From Anseranas semipalmata (lineage: Eukaryota; Chordata; Aves; Anseriformes; Anseranatidae), in NCBI GenBank assembly GCA_013399115.1, contig VXAA01004383.1:124001-188000 (forward strand): DNA of 64,000 nucleotides, written 5' to 3'. The translations under genes were made by a program, and so were the position numbers. Positions 1 through 13,500 of the stretch are shown in pieces (position 1 is the first letter of the stretch; each line of letters starts with the position of its first letter). The notes beneath the pieces were generated by a model. It made no database searches, was not told the origin of the DNA, and saw only the letters and a program-made list of their open reading frames with translations.

Positions 1-3000
1 TTTCCCCATTCTTGCAGAGTAACACGGAAAATAGCTCAATAAAACACCTTTGTGTAATTGTCACCAGTTATTCCTGAAAAATATTATTCCCCCAAAATAA
101 TTTCATGATTCCTATCTGGGAATTAGAAACAGCAACTAAAAAGCCACGGTTTTGTGATGAATGGAAGTCACAGGATAATCTTTCGAGGCTTGCAGAAGAG
201 TACAATCACATTAAATTCCCTCAGCTCAAGAAATGTCATCTTTACATTGGCTGGTACAAAAAAATTGTTTCCAGCCTGAGGCAGTTATGATAAGGGATTT
301 AGAAGCCATCACCATGTGGGCCACGAGATACAAAGGAATGCATCACTGCATATAAAGCGTCTCTTGCTCACAATTTCGGAGCTAATGTTCTCACAGCTGT
401 GTATGACTTAGACCAGCTGGGAAGAAGAAAGGGACTAAATGAGTCACTAGAAGTATCCAGTATTTTGTCTAACCTGTGTTTAACACTACTGCAGCAGAAC
501 TGTTGGTAAGCAAAATAAGATCAGATGATGATACAGCACAGGACGGGGCGGTGTGTTCTCTCGGAAGCAACAGAAAATGCACAGTCTTTAGGGGGAGGTG
601 GGCAAAGATGGCCTTTCAGGCATATCTGTGCACTGCTGCGATGCTGCCGCCAGCTGAAACAGCCCTCAGTGCAACCGAGGTGGGTCACGGGTTACAAAGA
701 ATTACCGCAGGCCATCTGGCACTCCCGAACATGCCTGTGCTGCTGTGTGTATGAGGGGGAGAAGCCCTTGGAAAGCCTTACTGGCAGCCTGAGCGCAGCA
801 ACTCTCCTCTAGCAGACGCCAGGCTTTCTGCACAATGACATGCAGGACGCTAACAGCCCAAGATGAAATCTTACCCTTACAGAAGATAAGTCCGTAGACT
901 GCCATAGAGGGGCTTTGTCAGTAAAATGCTCGGTATTTGTAAGCTTACACTCGTAGGCTTGGATACCACAGGCTGCTCTTCAAAAGCATAGTGTCAGACT
1001 TCGGACAGGGCTCTAAGTGGGTGCAGGAGACTCCACTTGGACACAGGAACCTCACCTCACTGCAGAAAATCATGACCGTCTTGAGAAATGTTTAAAAGCC
1101 TAATTATTTAATTAGCGATGAAGCCAACTCCTTCTGGGGTTTCTGCTGCCTCAGGGTTCGATTTTCCATGGCAGGTCTGGCTCCTGCATTTTGAGTGTCA
1201 GCAGAGGGATAAATCATAGTCCCGAGGTCTTTAGTTTCTCCTGATGTTTCATTTTCTCTCTGCCTCCTTGCCTCGGAAAATGCATTTTTCACTTGTGAGA
1301 TGCCCCTTCATCACGTAGCGTATCTATCATTAATTGTTCAGGCTATGGTTCAGGCATAACTTTTATATTAACATGCAATGCCACCCAGGAAATATTTGGT
1401 ATGCAAAAAAAAAAGTTCTTAAGGCAAATGTCAAATGCTCCACAGCATACAAAAAAGAAATATTCAGCTGCCACTCTCTTACAACAATTCTGCCACGTTT
1501 ATTCCATCTGCTCCAGAGTGCAAATTTCACAGATTATCAGTTTCTAATAAATTTCACAAGGGCAATGTATTCCAGATATGTTTCTACAAATATGTAGCAG
1601 ATGGACACTTGAAAAATAAAGCATTGTTATTTCATCCTATATCTCATGAAGCTGATTTGCACTACTAATGATACTTTTCTTTGGTATAAAAGCCTCCCAT
1701 AGATTTTTATTTTTTGTTTTTTTTTAATAAAATGGCTTATTTTCCTCTACTGCAAGAACATCAGCAATGTCTCCAAAGGTAAGAAAGAAAGAAATCCTTT
1801 TGCTGCAAGTTTTGGTGATATAACTGAATTCCTGTTTTTGCACAGCACTTTATAACTGTATTTGCCATGGAACATTTACGAGCTTCTGCAAGGGCAATGG
1901 TCTGAAAGATATATATATTTTAAATTCTACATTCTTCCACACATTTGTTTGGGTTTCCCCAGCTATCAAATATAGATCACACAGAGATCGATCTTGTTAT
2001 GCACATGCATTCTCAGAGCCTCCTCTGTGATGGAAGTGAAATAGACTAAAGCTAGGACAGAGATTTAATGAGACACAGTGCGCATGGAAAATGTGACAGA
2101 CGTAAAATTGGTCACATTGCATGACTTTCATTGAGATATGTAAGCTAGTAAACTCAGATGATGACTTTTCATACAGAAATATAGATCAGAGGTTTCTTAC
2201 CCATTTAAAAGGCAGGTGATTTTATGGGTATCTTCAAAACCAGGTGAATATCTGCAACCGCCAAGTCTAGACTTGGATTCCAACATCTAAGCACCTACAA
2301 ATCTGACTTGGTACTCACTCTTAGTCTCCACTGATCTCAACAGTGTTTATTAGTACCTTGCATATTTTGAAAAATTTGGCCACTTTCATTACGTGCTTAA
2401 GTATGGATTTAGGAGAGAGCCTTTAAGCATGAAATTCCAACCCAAATCTGTTCTCAAGGCTTTAGATCACTCTTTCCTGCGCTCTGTTTATGACCCTCAG
2501 CCATTTACAAACGAGCACGTGATGTAAGCTTGCCCATGGCAGAACTTGGTAGTTATTAAGAGTTGGCCTTTTTATTGAAAGACTTCTTTAGTCATGGTAA
2601 TGATAGAAAGCTCATAGCAGAGCTTTCACTTGGAGTGGAATGAAGTGAGATGAAGAAATACACTTTCGGTGGAAGAGCAAGGGTCCCACATGAAGATGCT
2701 CAACTGACTTTCAGTGAACTAGATTAGACTTCCATAGTAAAATTCTCCTGTAAAACCACTCTTAAACCACTCAAGTGATGAGCTGAAGTTGTCCACATAA
2801 GACTTCTTACATTTAATATCCTCATACAGATGTCTTCACTGAACACAATCTCATTGACCTAACTCTAACCATTTCTGTACATATCTAGTTCAGTAACAAA
2901 AGGTAAGCAATTTGCAGTGCTTACTATGGAAGCAATGGCAACAGTATTTAATTAATATCATTATTTTAAAGAAGAGCTAGTGATTGTATAAAAATCTATG

Positions 3001-3226
3001 AACGGTTTGAAGCATATTGATGACTGGAAAAGAGACAACCTGCAGGATTATTAAACCTGATATTTATTTATTTTTTTCTTGAAGGATACTGCCCAGAATA
3101 ACTGTCAGCCCATTGCTCAGAATACAAGCTGTATTTTAATAGGAAAAACAATTTTAAATAATCAGTATAGTTAATGGGTGGTTAGCTTCTTTTATGTGAA
3201 ATTATTAGATACTGAACATATTTGCT

Positions 3227-3250
3227 TTTTTGTCAATGCATTGACAAAAA
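3227..3250. repeat. Perfect 24-bp palindrome
   Basis: The arm TTTTTGTCAATG meets its exact reverse complement CATTGACAAAAA with no spacer. Symmetry is lost at 3226/3251. No known element was recognised around it. Confidence 0.9.
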
Positions 3251-3399
3251 GTTTTTCTTTCTGTAAAGGCAAGATTAGTAAGGAGGACTGTTCTTAACCA
3301 ATCATTAACATTCTATTAAACTATCTGAGAACAAATGCATTTTGTGGACTGCAGTCAAAAGTGCTTTATTTGTTGGTTTTTTTTTTGTTTTTTTTTTCT

Positions 3400-3448
3400 G
3401 AGAAGGAGAGAGAGAGGGAGAGGGAGAAAGAGAGGGAGGGAAAGGAGG
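3400..3448. repeat. 49-base pure purine tract
   Basis: Only A and G occur on the plus strand, mostly GAGAGG/GGGAG, directly after a T-rich run (3376-3397). Such tracts can form triplex DNA. In the DISC1 sense it is a long pyrimidine tract, but no exon follows it. Confidence 0.9.
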
Positions 3449-4420
3449 CGGCACTCCAGTGGATAAGCTAGGTACTCCACATCCCCAAAAAAGAAAACAC
3501 AAAACCAAAACAAAACCAAAACGGGAATTTATTCCAAACTACACTTTCCTTAAGAAAATAAACAAAAGAGAAAAGAAAAGAAAAAAATAGAATAAAAAAA
3601 TCAATAAAATTGATAAGATTTTTAACTTTAATCCTCATTAAAGCTGTTTTGGTCTGAATTTTCTTCATTAATTCTCTTTTATTATAAAATTGGTCAAAAT
3701 TTACATTTCTAACAGTTCTACCTTATTTTGAAGCTATACCTTAATTTGAATGGTTTTGAATCTAGGTTGCTTCTATTTGAAGCATTACCTAGCAAAGTGA
3801 TATGTTTCATCTGCAGAAAAACTTGAAAAGTTTATTTGAATTCTTGTTGCACAGACTTGATCCTCTGTTGGTCTCAAAGACATCAAAAAAGTGTATCCAT
3901 GAGCCAGATGCAAATTTTACCTCTCTCTACAATGCAAACTTAAAACTTACTCTTTCAACTTTCCTTAGAGAGTCGGTCTTTAGCTTATGATTTTTAAGGA
4001 GTAATATGAGCATCTACATTAAGACCAAAAAACAGAAACAGTCTCTCAAGTAACTTCTCTAAGTAGGGGGAAAAAAGCCTCTTGGGCTCTTGTTTACTTC
4101 TTTTGATTACTCAAGCTATAAAGCAGGTGGAATTAATTATTTAGAGTCCAAATAACCTTTAAAAAATACGCAACTATAACCACATCATTTGCATAAATAT
4201 AAAAATATTTTAAAGATGCAGTATCTTACAGACTTGTTTCTGGTAAAAAAAAATTAGAGATTCTCTCTTCCCACCAATATTTAAAGAAATTCTTAGCCCT
4301 TAATTACTTGAGATAAACTATTTTTAGAATAGTACCATTCTTATACATCAAAAAACTGTCACTGAATGGTTCAGGACTGAATCTTTCCTGTCTGGGGCTT
4401 GGCCAACACTACTGGATGAT

Positions 4421-4444
4421 TTTTATTATTATTATTATTATTAT
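4421..4444. repeat. (ATT)n microsatellite
   Basis: About seven ATT units after a short T run. Confidence 0.9.
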
Positions 4445-5027
4445 GGTCAGGAAGGGAAATTTCAGAAATGTGGCACCACTGCACCAGTCTGGAGGGGCTG
4501 GAGCATAACTAGGCGGCTAGTTAGGGACAGAGAAGCTGATGGCAAGCTCTGAAGTGGATGTTAAAAGTACTGGCACAGCACTTGGCACACACAGCACTTG
4601 GACTTCATGCATTTGTGTCCTCAGCAAAGGCTGGGCAGGACACTCGTCTCTCAACAGCAAAACTTTGAAGCCTGTAGCCTCGTTGTAATAGAAAACCTAG
4701 ACTGAAACAGGCCCAGGCTTGTATGGTACTAAGGAAGCCAATCCTTGCATACGAAAGCAACAAATTATATTACAACACTTGACAACTCTTAAATCTGCTA
4801 AGGAAGGTTTGAAATGGTCAACTACTGTCCATTTTGTTTTTAAATAACCCACAGGAAGCTCTTAAGACTTGTGTTAAATTTATGGATTAGAAACTTCTCT
4901 AGCTAAGCTGAAATCAAATATGGAGTTCTGAAATCAGTTAGGAAGTATTAAAGTTATGGTGGGTAGGCAAGACAGACACAGCTTGATCTTTGGAGTCCAC
5001 TTCCGTCAGTTTTCACTCAGCTCTGAA

Positions 5028-5061
5028 TTACTTATGTATGAGAGTTACTTAAGTATGAGAG
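5028..5061. repeat. Two-copy 17-bp tandem repeat
   Basis: TTACTTATGTATGAGAG is followed directly by a copy differing at one base (T to A at the eighth position). This is a recent-looking local duplication. Confidence 0.85.
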
Positions 5062-5438
5062 TTATGCAAAATAAGTATATCTATATTTAACAGCACGAGT
5101 GAACAAATCTAAAAATCTAGAACCTTCTCTACCAATGCCAACAACAACAACAAAAATATGAAGGCAACTAGATTATTAATTATACCTACTCAGAAATAGA
5201 AATAGGAGTGGTGTTAATTTGGGGGGTTGCATTTTTATTAAGACACAAACTCCAGTTACAGCCTACAAAAGTTTTTTCTAATATAAATACTTGTGGGTGA
5301 CAAAGTTCACATTTGTTTCACAGCAGCAGTGCAAAGTTTGCTAACAGTCCTTCAAGGAGCAGCCTAAAACTTGAGGGCTGGTCCAGAGCCCCCTTCACAC
5401 AGCAAGAGGAAGAAATACAAATGCTAGCATTGCTTTTT

Positions 5439-5458
5439 AAAAAAAAAAAAAAAAAAAA
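5439..5458. repeat. Poly(A) tract, 20 bases
   Basis: Twenty consecutive A. No upstream AATAAA or retrocopy was recognised that would make this a retroposon tail. Confidence 0.9.
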
Positions 5459-6082
5459 GCATAAATATAAGTGTATTCTACATCAGGATTCAGTTCCCAA
5501 AATATCTCCATTGTTGTCTTGGTTTCTATTTGCTTTCCAATCCCCCAAAATAGCATTCTTTCAGAACTGTTATATAAAGGGTCATTACTTGTTAAGGACG
5601 CCCAGAGTTACAGTAAGTGATTCCTTGGCTCTGCTCAGAGCTGGATTTTGCACAGGAACAGAGGGGTGCCTTTTCAGACAGCTGCAGCATCCCCACTACT
5701 CCACAACTTCTGGATGTTCAACGGTTCACACCACAGATCGCAGCACTGCAGGCAGAGCTGGAGCAACGTGCACCAACCGTGTGCACGCTCCCTTGTCTCT
5801 GGCTGTACCACCTCTGCTCAAGAGCAATCCTGTGCACTGGAGAATCCCCCATGCAGTAATTCTTTCTTTTACCTGCATCCATTGGCAGGCTGCTGGCTAA
5901 GCTGCTGAACATGGCCAGCAACAGAGGTCATAACAATAGCATTTATGGGGTTTCCAACTTTGAACAATACTGGTATTATTCTAACACAAATTCAAAAACA
6001 TTCCCTAATACTTTTATGTACGACAATGCTGTGTTAAGAAGCATTTTTAATCTTTCAGAGGTTTCCAAGATATCATCCTTAC

Positions 6083-6143
6083 CTATGTAGTTTATCTTCC
6101 AGCATCTCCATATACTTTTCAGCATTTTCTTTTACACTGGTCA
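6083..6143 (-). CDS. DISC1: DISC1 internal coding exon (human exon 10 equivalent), partial gene
   Basis: This short minus-strand exon of 61 bp has acceptor ATCTTGCAG and donor CATAG|GTAAGGAT. Its first two bases (TG) combine with the last G of the exon at 61158-61346 to make a Val codon. Nineteen full codons follow, TSVKENAEKYMEMLEDKLH, and the exon ends with AG, leaving a split Ser or Arg codon. The peptide matches the DISC1 stretch that follows the previous exon, which I remember as containing TSVKEN and KYME. It is another short helical, charged segment. The acceptor has a weak pyrimidine tract, but a CTGAC branch-like motif lies about 20 bases upstream. No other open frame at this place gives consistent splice borders. 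The next exon is not seen between here and position 1, so it lies outside the window. Confidence 0.85.
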
Positions 6144-7237
6144 CTGCAAGATAAAATTCAACAGTCAGGTAATGGTATAACAGAACAGTTTTGTATTTTT
6201 TTAAATCATCTCATCTCTTACCCACATATTTTTATCCATATTAGTTGAAAATGAGAATTCCAATAATCTTTTCCATATTCAAATTACAGTATGGGCATCT
6301 TCCCCTTTTTTCTTGAAAGTCTATTGTATGTTTACTAAATTAATACATCTACTGAGTAATGCATCACTAAATTAACCACTCGGTTGTACCAGAAAAATGG
6401 TGAGACTAATGAAGGCACATATAGTAGAAGTTTCCTCTTGACAAAACAAACCAAAAAAAACCCACATAACACAGCTAGGTCTTCCTCTTTACCTTCAGGA
6501 GAAGCAGGACAGCCTAATTCCTCAATCCCTGAACAAGAGTCCTTTAAAATCTTCTAAAACCTTTGTCAAATTTCTTCTGACAGAACTGAAATAGTGTGGT
6601 ATGGGAAGCTTTTTATGACCACACGAGTTTTTTATGACTTAAAAAACAAACAAACAACTTAGGACCTAGATATCAGCTCCACATGAGTAGCTACAACTTC
6701 TTCACTCAGAACAAGCTCCAATAAACTACTTACTCAACGTAACATAAAATAACAAAGCTATTGTTTGTATGATCCTTGGTACTCCATCCTGGGTATGAAT
6801 GGGGGAAAAGGTAAATCCCTTCCAGGAAAATGGGGGATCTTAGTGGATCATCACATTATTATTATTAACTTTCCCTGACAGCTGTTCAAAGTCTAGTAGG
6901 ACTGTTAATCAGTTAGTTATTTTGAAACTCTTAACTCACTGAACATCAATTCTATGTCCAGTTTATGTGAAGATACATTCCACAGAGCATGGCTGTTTCT
7001 ACGGGCAAAGCTTGCTGCATGTATCAGGTACCCTGTGAATTTACCCATCCATCTCCTCCTCCCATCTCCTCTACAATACAACGCCTCCAGGTAGAGCTAA
7101 CACATATCAAGTACTGCATGTATTTCTCACTTTCCCCTCTCATTTTTTGCATTTTTTCCCCCTCACAACATAAAAATTTCACACACTAAAGCCTAACCTG
7201 AAAACTTGGTGTTAATCAGATTAGCTGTTCTAAAGTT

Positions 7238-7255
7238 ACACACACACACACACAC
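7238..7255. repeat. (AC)n microsatellite
   Basis: Nine AC units in a row. Confidence 0.95.
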
Positions 7256-7470
7256 GGGAGTGCACTAAGTAAACTTTCTCAGGCAATACCATTAGCAGCA
7301 AACATCAGGGTCAACGTGACATGGACTGTCTGCAGAAGGTGTTCACCTGGTCAGACAGAAGTCACACATCACTGAAGCAGTCTGCATCCCAATAGCAAAC
7401 ATGGGCCACATTTCTCAAAGTTGATCCATTTTTTTTGTTTGTTTGCTTGTTTAAAGAGAGGGGCTATCAG

Positions 7471-7474
<4 letters not shown>

Positions 7475-7506
<32 letters not shown>

Positions 7507-7534
7507 GTATGTATATGTATACACACACACACAC
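7475..7534. repeat. Compound (TA)n / (AC)n microsatellite
   Basis: Fifteen TA units (7475-7504) are joined by a short ATGTATGTATATGT linker to eight AC units (7519-7534). Confidence 0.95.
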
Positions 7535-10500
7535 CCCAATCCTCTATTAAAGCACCACAATTTTATCCATGGTATCTTTAATCCAGAATCACTGTCAGAA
7601 CAGGTTTTGCAACACAACACCTTGAGCCAGCAGGATTATGGAAGATTATATTGTATATAGACAACAGCATTCATTTCTATATTCACAGATCTACCTCACC
7701 ATTAGAAGAGTGCTGGCGAATATTAAGCAAAAGGTTATATAAGGATTTTTGCAATGGCACTGGAAACTAAACAAGTTTCCTTATCTTGTAGCAGAGTTTT
7801 ATAACAAGTACAGGGCTCAGTAAAAGTTCTTGCTTTCATTACCGTTCTTTCATTCCTGTGCTTCCTGTGGAAGTGCAGAGAGCCTGCAAGTCTTCTTTTA
7901 ATGACACACTACAGTTTTATATAAACTACAACCAGCTTTTCAAAACTCCCTATCTGTCAATTGGCAATGTGTTGACCTGAGGTTCAGCACATACTTTGAT
8001 AACAGATAGCTTAAAGGTATATGGCTGCTGTACTTCCCATTCTCTTGCCATTGTCGTAATATCCTTGAACACGAGCTGTTACAACTCAGGGGCTTATTCG
8101 TTCTGATAATAAAGTCAGCAGATATTATTAATTTTTGGAGAGGGATGAGAAGAGGTGGAGAATCTGTTTCACACTCACTTTGTTTCTAACCGATATAGTG
8201 ACTTCTTATGTTACATGAAAGATAAACCTTGCTTTCAATTTCTCCTGCTGTGCTTGTCACTTTTTAATTGGGTATGATCTGATAGAGTAATTCACACTTT
8301 CACAGTTCAGTCCTGCCCCTACATGCAATTTTACAATGCCCTTGAAGCACGCAGCTTAATATATCAGCATTATTCAATGACAAAAAGTAATGGACAAGAA
8401 TACACCACTAGTCAAAAGTAGGTCAGTTAAAAGCTAACACTCATTTGGAAATCACCTCACATCACTAAACCATACTCTCTGCCGTCAAATGTTTTAACTA
8501 CATTAAAAGAAATGCAAACTTTGCTGCCAAAAGAGAAAGCTACCCAGACTAGCTTTGTCTCCTTGCCTTCTTGTGCAAGTAATTGAAAGAGCTGTGACCT
8601 GGAGATTTTGCTTGAAGGAAAATACTGCTTAAAAATTCTATGGGGGTTACTTCCGTCCTAACAAATTGCTAGCAGCACCGCAACAAATACACAAATACTT
8701 TCAGCCTGTTAGATCATCTATTTGAAATAGAAGACAAGCAACAAATTAGCAGTTTTTTCTTCTAGTTTAATGAATCTGTTCACCATCACTTCAAAGCACA
8801 AAAAGTGCAAAATGGAAGCCATGCGTGCCTTAAATCTAGCTAGGAAAGTACTAGATGACAGACAAAAAAAAAGTAGTACTAATTTATGAGACTCTTTTCT
8901 GCATAAACATGCCAAATGGTTTATTTTTATATTTAAGTGAATGGGATTGCTTTTTTTCATCAGATCTCCGGGGATTTACATGCTTAGCTCATATTGGCCT
9001 TAAGGGGAGTTATTAAAATAAAAAACGTATAAATACCCATGGAAGATCAGACACCAGGGTATTTGCTAAGATTAAAAATAGACTTTTCTTGTAAAGCCTT
9101 AATTGAAGAAAAGTGATTCAGCATTTCTTTCTCTTATTTTATCATATACGTTTCTTCCTGCCTACAGCTGCAAAGCCCAGACTTAGAATCAGTCCTGGTG
9201 AGATGGAGCTGAGGGGAAGCAGTGAGCTCCTGTGGTAGCCTTTTAGTTGTCACAGAGTGTAAATCTACCATTTTAAAAGCTGCATAAATATCTTCCAATA
9301 ATTAACCTACATAGCGTTCTTTCAAAATATCATGTATGGTTTCTCATCTGAAAGCAGCACCCCTGGGTAATGTTACTTCTCTTAATTATAAGTATTATTT
9401 GAGCCTGCATGTGAAGCTGTATCATCATTTTTATCCTCAATCTTGGCTCTCATTAACTGAGCTTTCAAAGACCATGACTTATGCTTTGCATTCTATAATC
9501 AATATTTTCAAAAATTTTCAAAAAATGAGTATCTGACTTGATACACCTTGAAGCCAGTGGAAATTCTGTATGTGGCCTGACACCTCAGAAGAGTAGACTC
9601 TTAAATCTGAAGTAGGTGCGTCACTATCACAGCCACTTTAAATGCTAGCCTACAGGTCTTCAGTACTCCACCAAACTAGTGATCCACAACTTGAGTTTCA
9701 AAGATACAAAGTCCAACGTTCAACTTTCGCCTTCCATTTTAATAGTTTTTTTCACCTTTTTTTTTTTTCTAGTGAGTGAATGGTGACACACTTTGACACA
9801 TTAAAGGTTGGAAGAGCTGCAATGGCTGCCAGCAGATCTAGACCCAGCAGAAAAAGAACTGCCACACATGGCCTGCCTGCACAACAAGCCTGAAGCCGAT
9901 TCAATTAGCCTCTCCTTTCCACAAGCATTACTTTTCTTCTCAAGTACTTCATTAGTCAGGCAAAACTCAACTCCCACTGACTACAATAAGATTTTCACCC
10001 AACTTAAGGAAGTAGGATTAGATTCGGCTCTTCAGAATGATATAAAAAAAAATAAAATTAACTCCAAGGACATGCATTGATCCAGCTGCAGTAAACACTG
10101 AGAATTAGGTGCAAACAAGGTTGACAGATGTCTTGTCCTGTCATTATTCTATTTTTGAAGTGTATAAATGATTACTAATGCTAAGAGGAATGCAAAAGCA
10201 GAACATGATCATTGAAAACGTGATCTTTTCTGCATTAATGTGTGAAGTTGTGGTCTGAAAAACTGTGGAAAAGCTTCGATATATTTAAAGGTTAACTTGA
10301 AAAGCAAGTCAAACTTCAGAGAAGACATGTCAGCTGCTCAGCTACATGTCAAGATGATTTATCAAGCCATGGTAATAAGATTTTGGATTACAGAATAGTA
10401 AGGAATTTTGCAACACGCACACAGACAGGGGAAAAACCCAAAGAATAAGCTTTGAGTAAAGAACAACTGCCTCTCTCCGGTGCATTATTCCCAGGGAACT

Positions 10501-13500
10501 CAAGTAAAAAGAACAAAAAAGGCCAGAATTAAAGAGAAGAAAAGAGGTGGTTCGATAAAGACATGCAAATACTCCAAAAAAGCTAACATTCTGGGTCAAC
10601 TTAATCAACCAAATTCTATTCTGGTTCAGTGATTATTTTTCAGTAACAAAGTAAATACTGAGATATGTAGTTACTACTTGTCTCTTCAAGTCATTGCGTT
10701 TTGTTTTAAGGAATCTGCTAATCCTTTAAATATCATTACAGAACAGCACAGAATTAGCCTAGGGAAATTACTGCCACTGGAGATGAGGTGGCCAAAATTT
10801 AGGAGGAGTCTAAACGGTCTGTCTATTCCACAAATAGGAAGACTACACAAAGGTGAATTGTGAAGACAAAAAACAGGACTCAACTTCTATGATGTTAAAG
10901 CCCCACAGGTAAAGACATAACCCAGTACTGATGGAGTTGAAGATAATATCTGCCTAATAGGAGATTCCATAACTCAACCACAAGGTTTTTTCCTCTCCCT
11001 GAAAACACCTGGCCTGGAGAGCAGGATACCGTCCTGCCACACAAATACAAAGCTGTACTTTGCAGTTAGATGCCACCAGTGGGTGGTTCAAGCGCAGTTC
11101 TTCTGCTGGGACTAAGTTGTGTGAATTCAGCAGGGCTGCACTCTGCAAGGCTGCTAGACAGTCTCCGTCCTTCTGGATGGAGGAGAGTCTGTGGCAACTG
11201 CTGGATGATTTGGTAATGTTGATTTATCATAATCCCATCCCACAAGAGGACAGGGAGCTTTCAGGGATCTATTCTCAAATGCCACTCCACTACTTTCACA
11301 ACTATGATGGATGCAGTATGTTGCATCTTGCCTGTATGAAAATTTCCATCACCATCTTCAGGTGCCTTTCCAGCACTAGATGGTCAACTGCTCTGATACA
11401 GCAGGGCAACTCTTCCAATATACAGAAACAACCAATTAGAGGATCCAGCTTGAGCGTCACTGTTTTACAATACTTTGCTTGCTCTGACTTTAAAAACCTT
11501 ACAGCATACTACCAGCTTCCACTTCATACCCTTAACCTTTGTAAAAATATGAGAAGTAATAAAAATATATGAAAAGTAATAATGAAATGCAAAATTGGCA
11601 GAGCACAGGACAGCACAGTGTTTTCCCACTTATGCTGCATTGAAACAGGAAAAGAAGAAAAGCACAAAGTGAACAATTCCTTTTCCTCAGGATGTCTCTT
11701 GTGGGGTTGTTGATACAGTAGGCCTACTGTTAATGTTCTCTCAAACACTTGGGTACATCCTGAACAGGAGGAAGAGTACAGTCTAACCTCTAGACATGTC
11801 TGGAGTGGGTGGACACTGCAGTACCCAAGACAACACAGCCTTCTCTCTCTTGAGACCCCAGAAAGGCCAAGTACCAGCTCATTTGGAGAGACGGCAGTAT
11901 TTCATTCACACATAGCAGAAGCAGGCAATGAACATGCTCTTTGGTTTTGCAGAGAAGGATTTCCATCTGCTTGTCTCTCTCTGCATACAAGGCTCTCATC
12001 CTATTTATAGTTGGCTTAATTTGTAGGCCTTGATGCAACTTAATGAATGTGAGCCTGCAACAAGTTAAGCGATACCTTCACTTTGATGCGAAAAATCACA
12101 GCTAAACATATACAGTATATAGAAATTACTGACTTGAGCAGGGAGGCCATGTCCTGCCCTCAGGTTGGATGTCAGGTCAGATATAAGGTACAGAAAATCT
12201 CAGCATGAACAGGAGTTTGACAAAGAAATAAAACCCAGAAAACTAGATGTTATAAAGAGAAATTACAGGAGATGATAGCAACTCTGCCTACAACAACTTG
12301 CATTTCTATCTTTCTGGGCGAGGCATAAAAGGTTTGCAGAGCAGAAAAGAGGAGGGAGGGGAGCTGCGCTACATAAAAAGGCACATTTGAAAACCAGACA
12401 TTCCTAGAATTTACCTCCTAAACCTTCTGCATTGTATGTGGTACTTTTCATCCAAAGAGACAGGTGACCCTTCAAGTTCTGTGATGATTAAATTGCCTAA
12501 ATTGAAGGGAATTACCATAGCTTCATATGGATGCTAAGCTTCTTTCAGATTTCTGTAAAATCTAGTGAGCCAGACACAGAGGTTCCTCCTGTGCTACATG
12601 TGGGAGAGAGCAGCAGGGGAAAGGCAAATTACTTGCTAAATACTTTGAGTAAATAATCTACGATAAAAAAAAAAAAAAAAGCTGAAATTTAAAGAACTGT
12701 TTTATTATTCAATATCAAGGCAAGCATACTGCCTCTAAATTAAAGGGACTGTAGGTGAAATATTGAATCGGCAGTGACCAGAGCACTGAAGTTACATGAC
12801 AATTACCTTGATACTTTAGAGGCTATAAAAAGTGCAGGGAAGGAGATTAAGGCCCAGGGCCATGGAGCGATAATGCAAGACCACCCACCTGTCCAGCCTC
12901 CAGGCCTTCCAACTTAGTCCTCTCCTGTCCATACCACCTCTCTGGTACTCACAGACCAGGAGCAGACCCCCTACATCACAGGCTTGGTTACTTTCCACAC
13001 ACAACTCAAAAGCTACGAATGTTGCATTTGGTGTGCACCAAAGGGAGCGTTAAACTGGCTGCAAACTTGGAGAAAAACACTCCTGCCTCTCCATGCACCT
13101 GGCACTGGATGGCAATGTTTTCACCTCTGGGAAGCCTGAACTGAATCAATCACACATCCAGGCATCTCTCTGCTCTGCATTTCTGACATAAAGAAGCCGA
13201 CATCCCCCAGAAAGGCTTTCTTCATTATGGATAGGTTTTTAATCACTTAAAATTAGCTGAGAAGTGGATCCATGAGCATTTTTCAGCTACAGCCCGACTG
13301 CATGGTGCCACTTTGGGAAGTGTGCTGAGATCTCCACTGCAAATGTGCTCAGGTGACTGAGGCTCTTCAATTCTCCTACAGAAAAGGCAAGGTTTGAGTT
13401 TTACTCTTCCAACCCATCACACAGATAAGACCATCCTACCTGTTTTGCTAGTTTCTCTGCAGTTACCCAAACCACTTTTTACCTAGAACACTATACAATC

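Larger units (their letters stand above)
1..6082 (-). other. DISC1: DISC1 intron downstream of the 6083 exon (partial)
   Basis: This is intronic sequence following the donor at 6082-6081 on the minus strand. It contains a 49-base purine tract (3400-3448), a (ATT)n run, a two-copy 17-bp tandem repeat near 5028, an A20 tract at 5439-5458 and a perfect palindrome at 3227-3250. The stretch 2265-2480 has phrases like those in very old amniote repeats, but too diverged to name. I looked for the next DISC1 exon (expected to begin by completing the AG-split codon) and did not see it. Confidence 0.7.

Noticed and set aside
5313..5900. 195-codon plus-strand ORF
   Set aside because: It contains a poly-Lys run encoded by the A20 tract, has no domain, and overlaps other ORFs in all frames. 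It is most likely chance.
1..6082. Search for the next DISC1 exon downstream
   Set aside because: No minus-strand open segment with acceptor and donor and a DISC1-like peptide was seen, so it probably lies outside the window.
11060..11572. 170-codon plus-strand ORF
   Set aside because: No recognisable domain, no splice borders or poly(A) signal, and composition like the surrounding intron.
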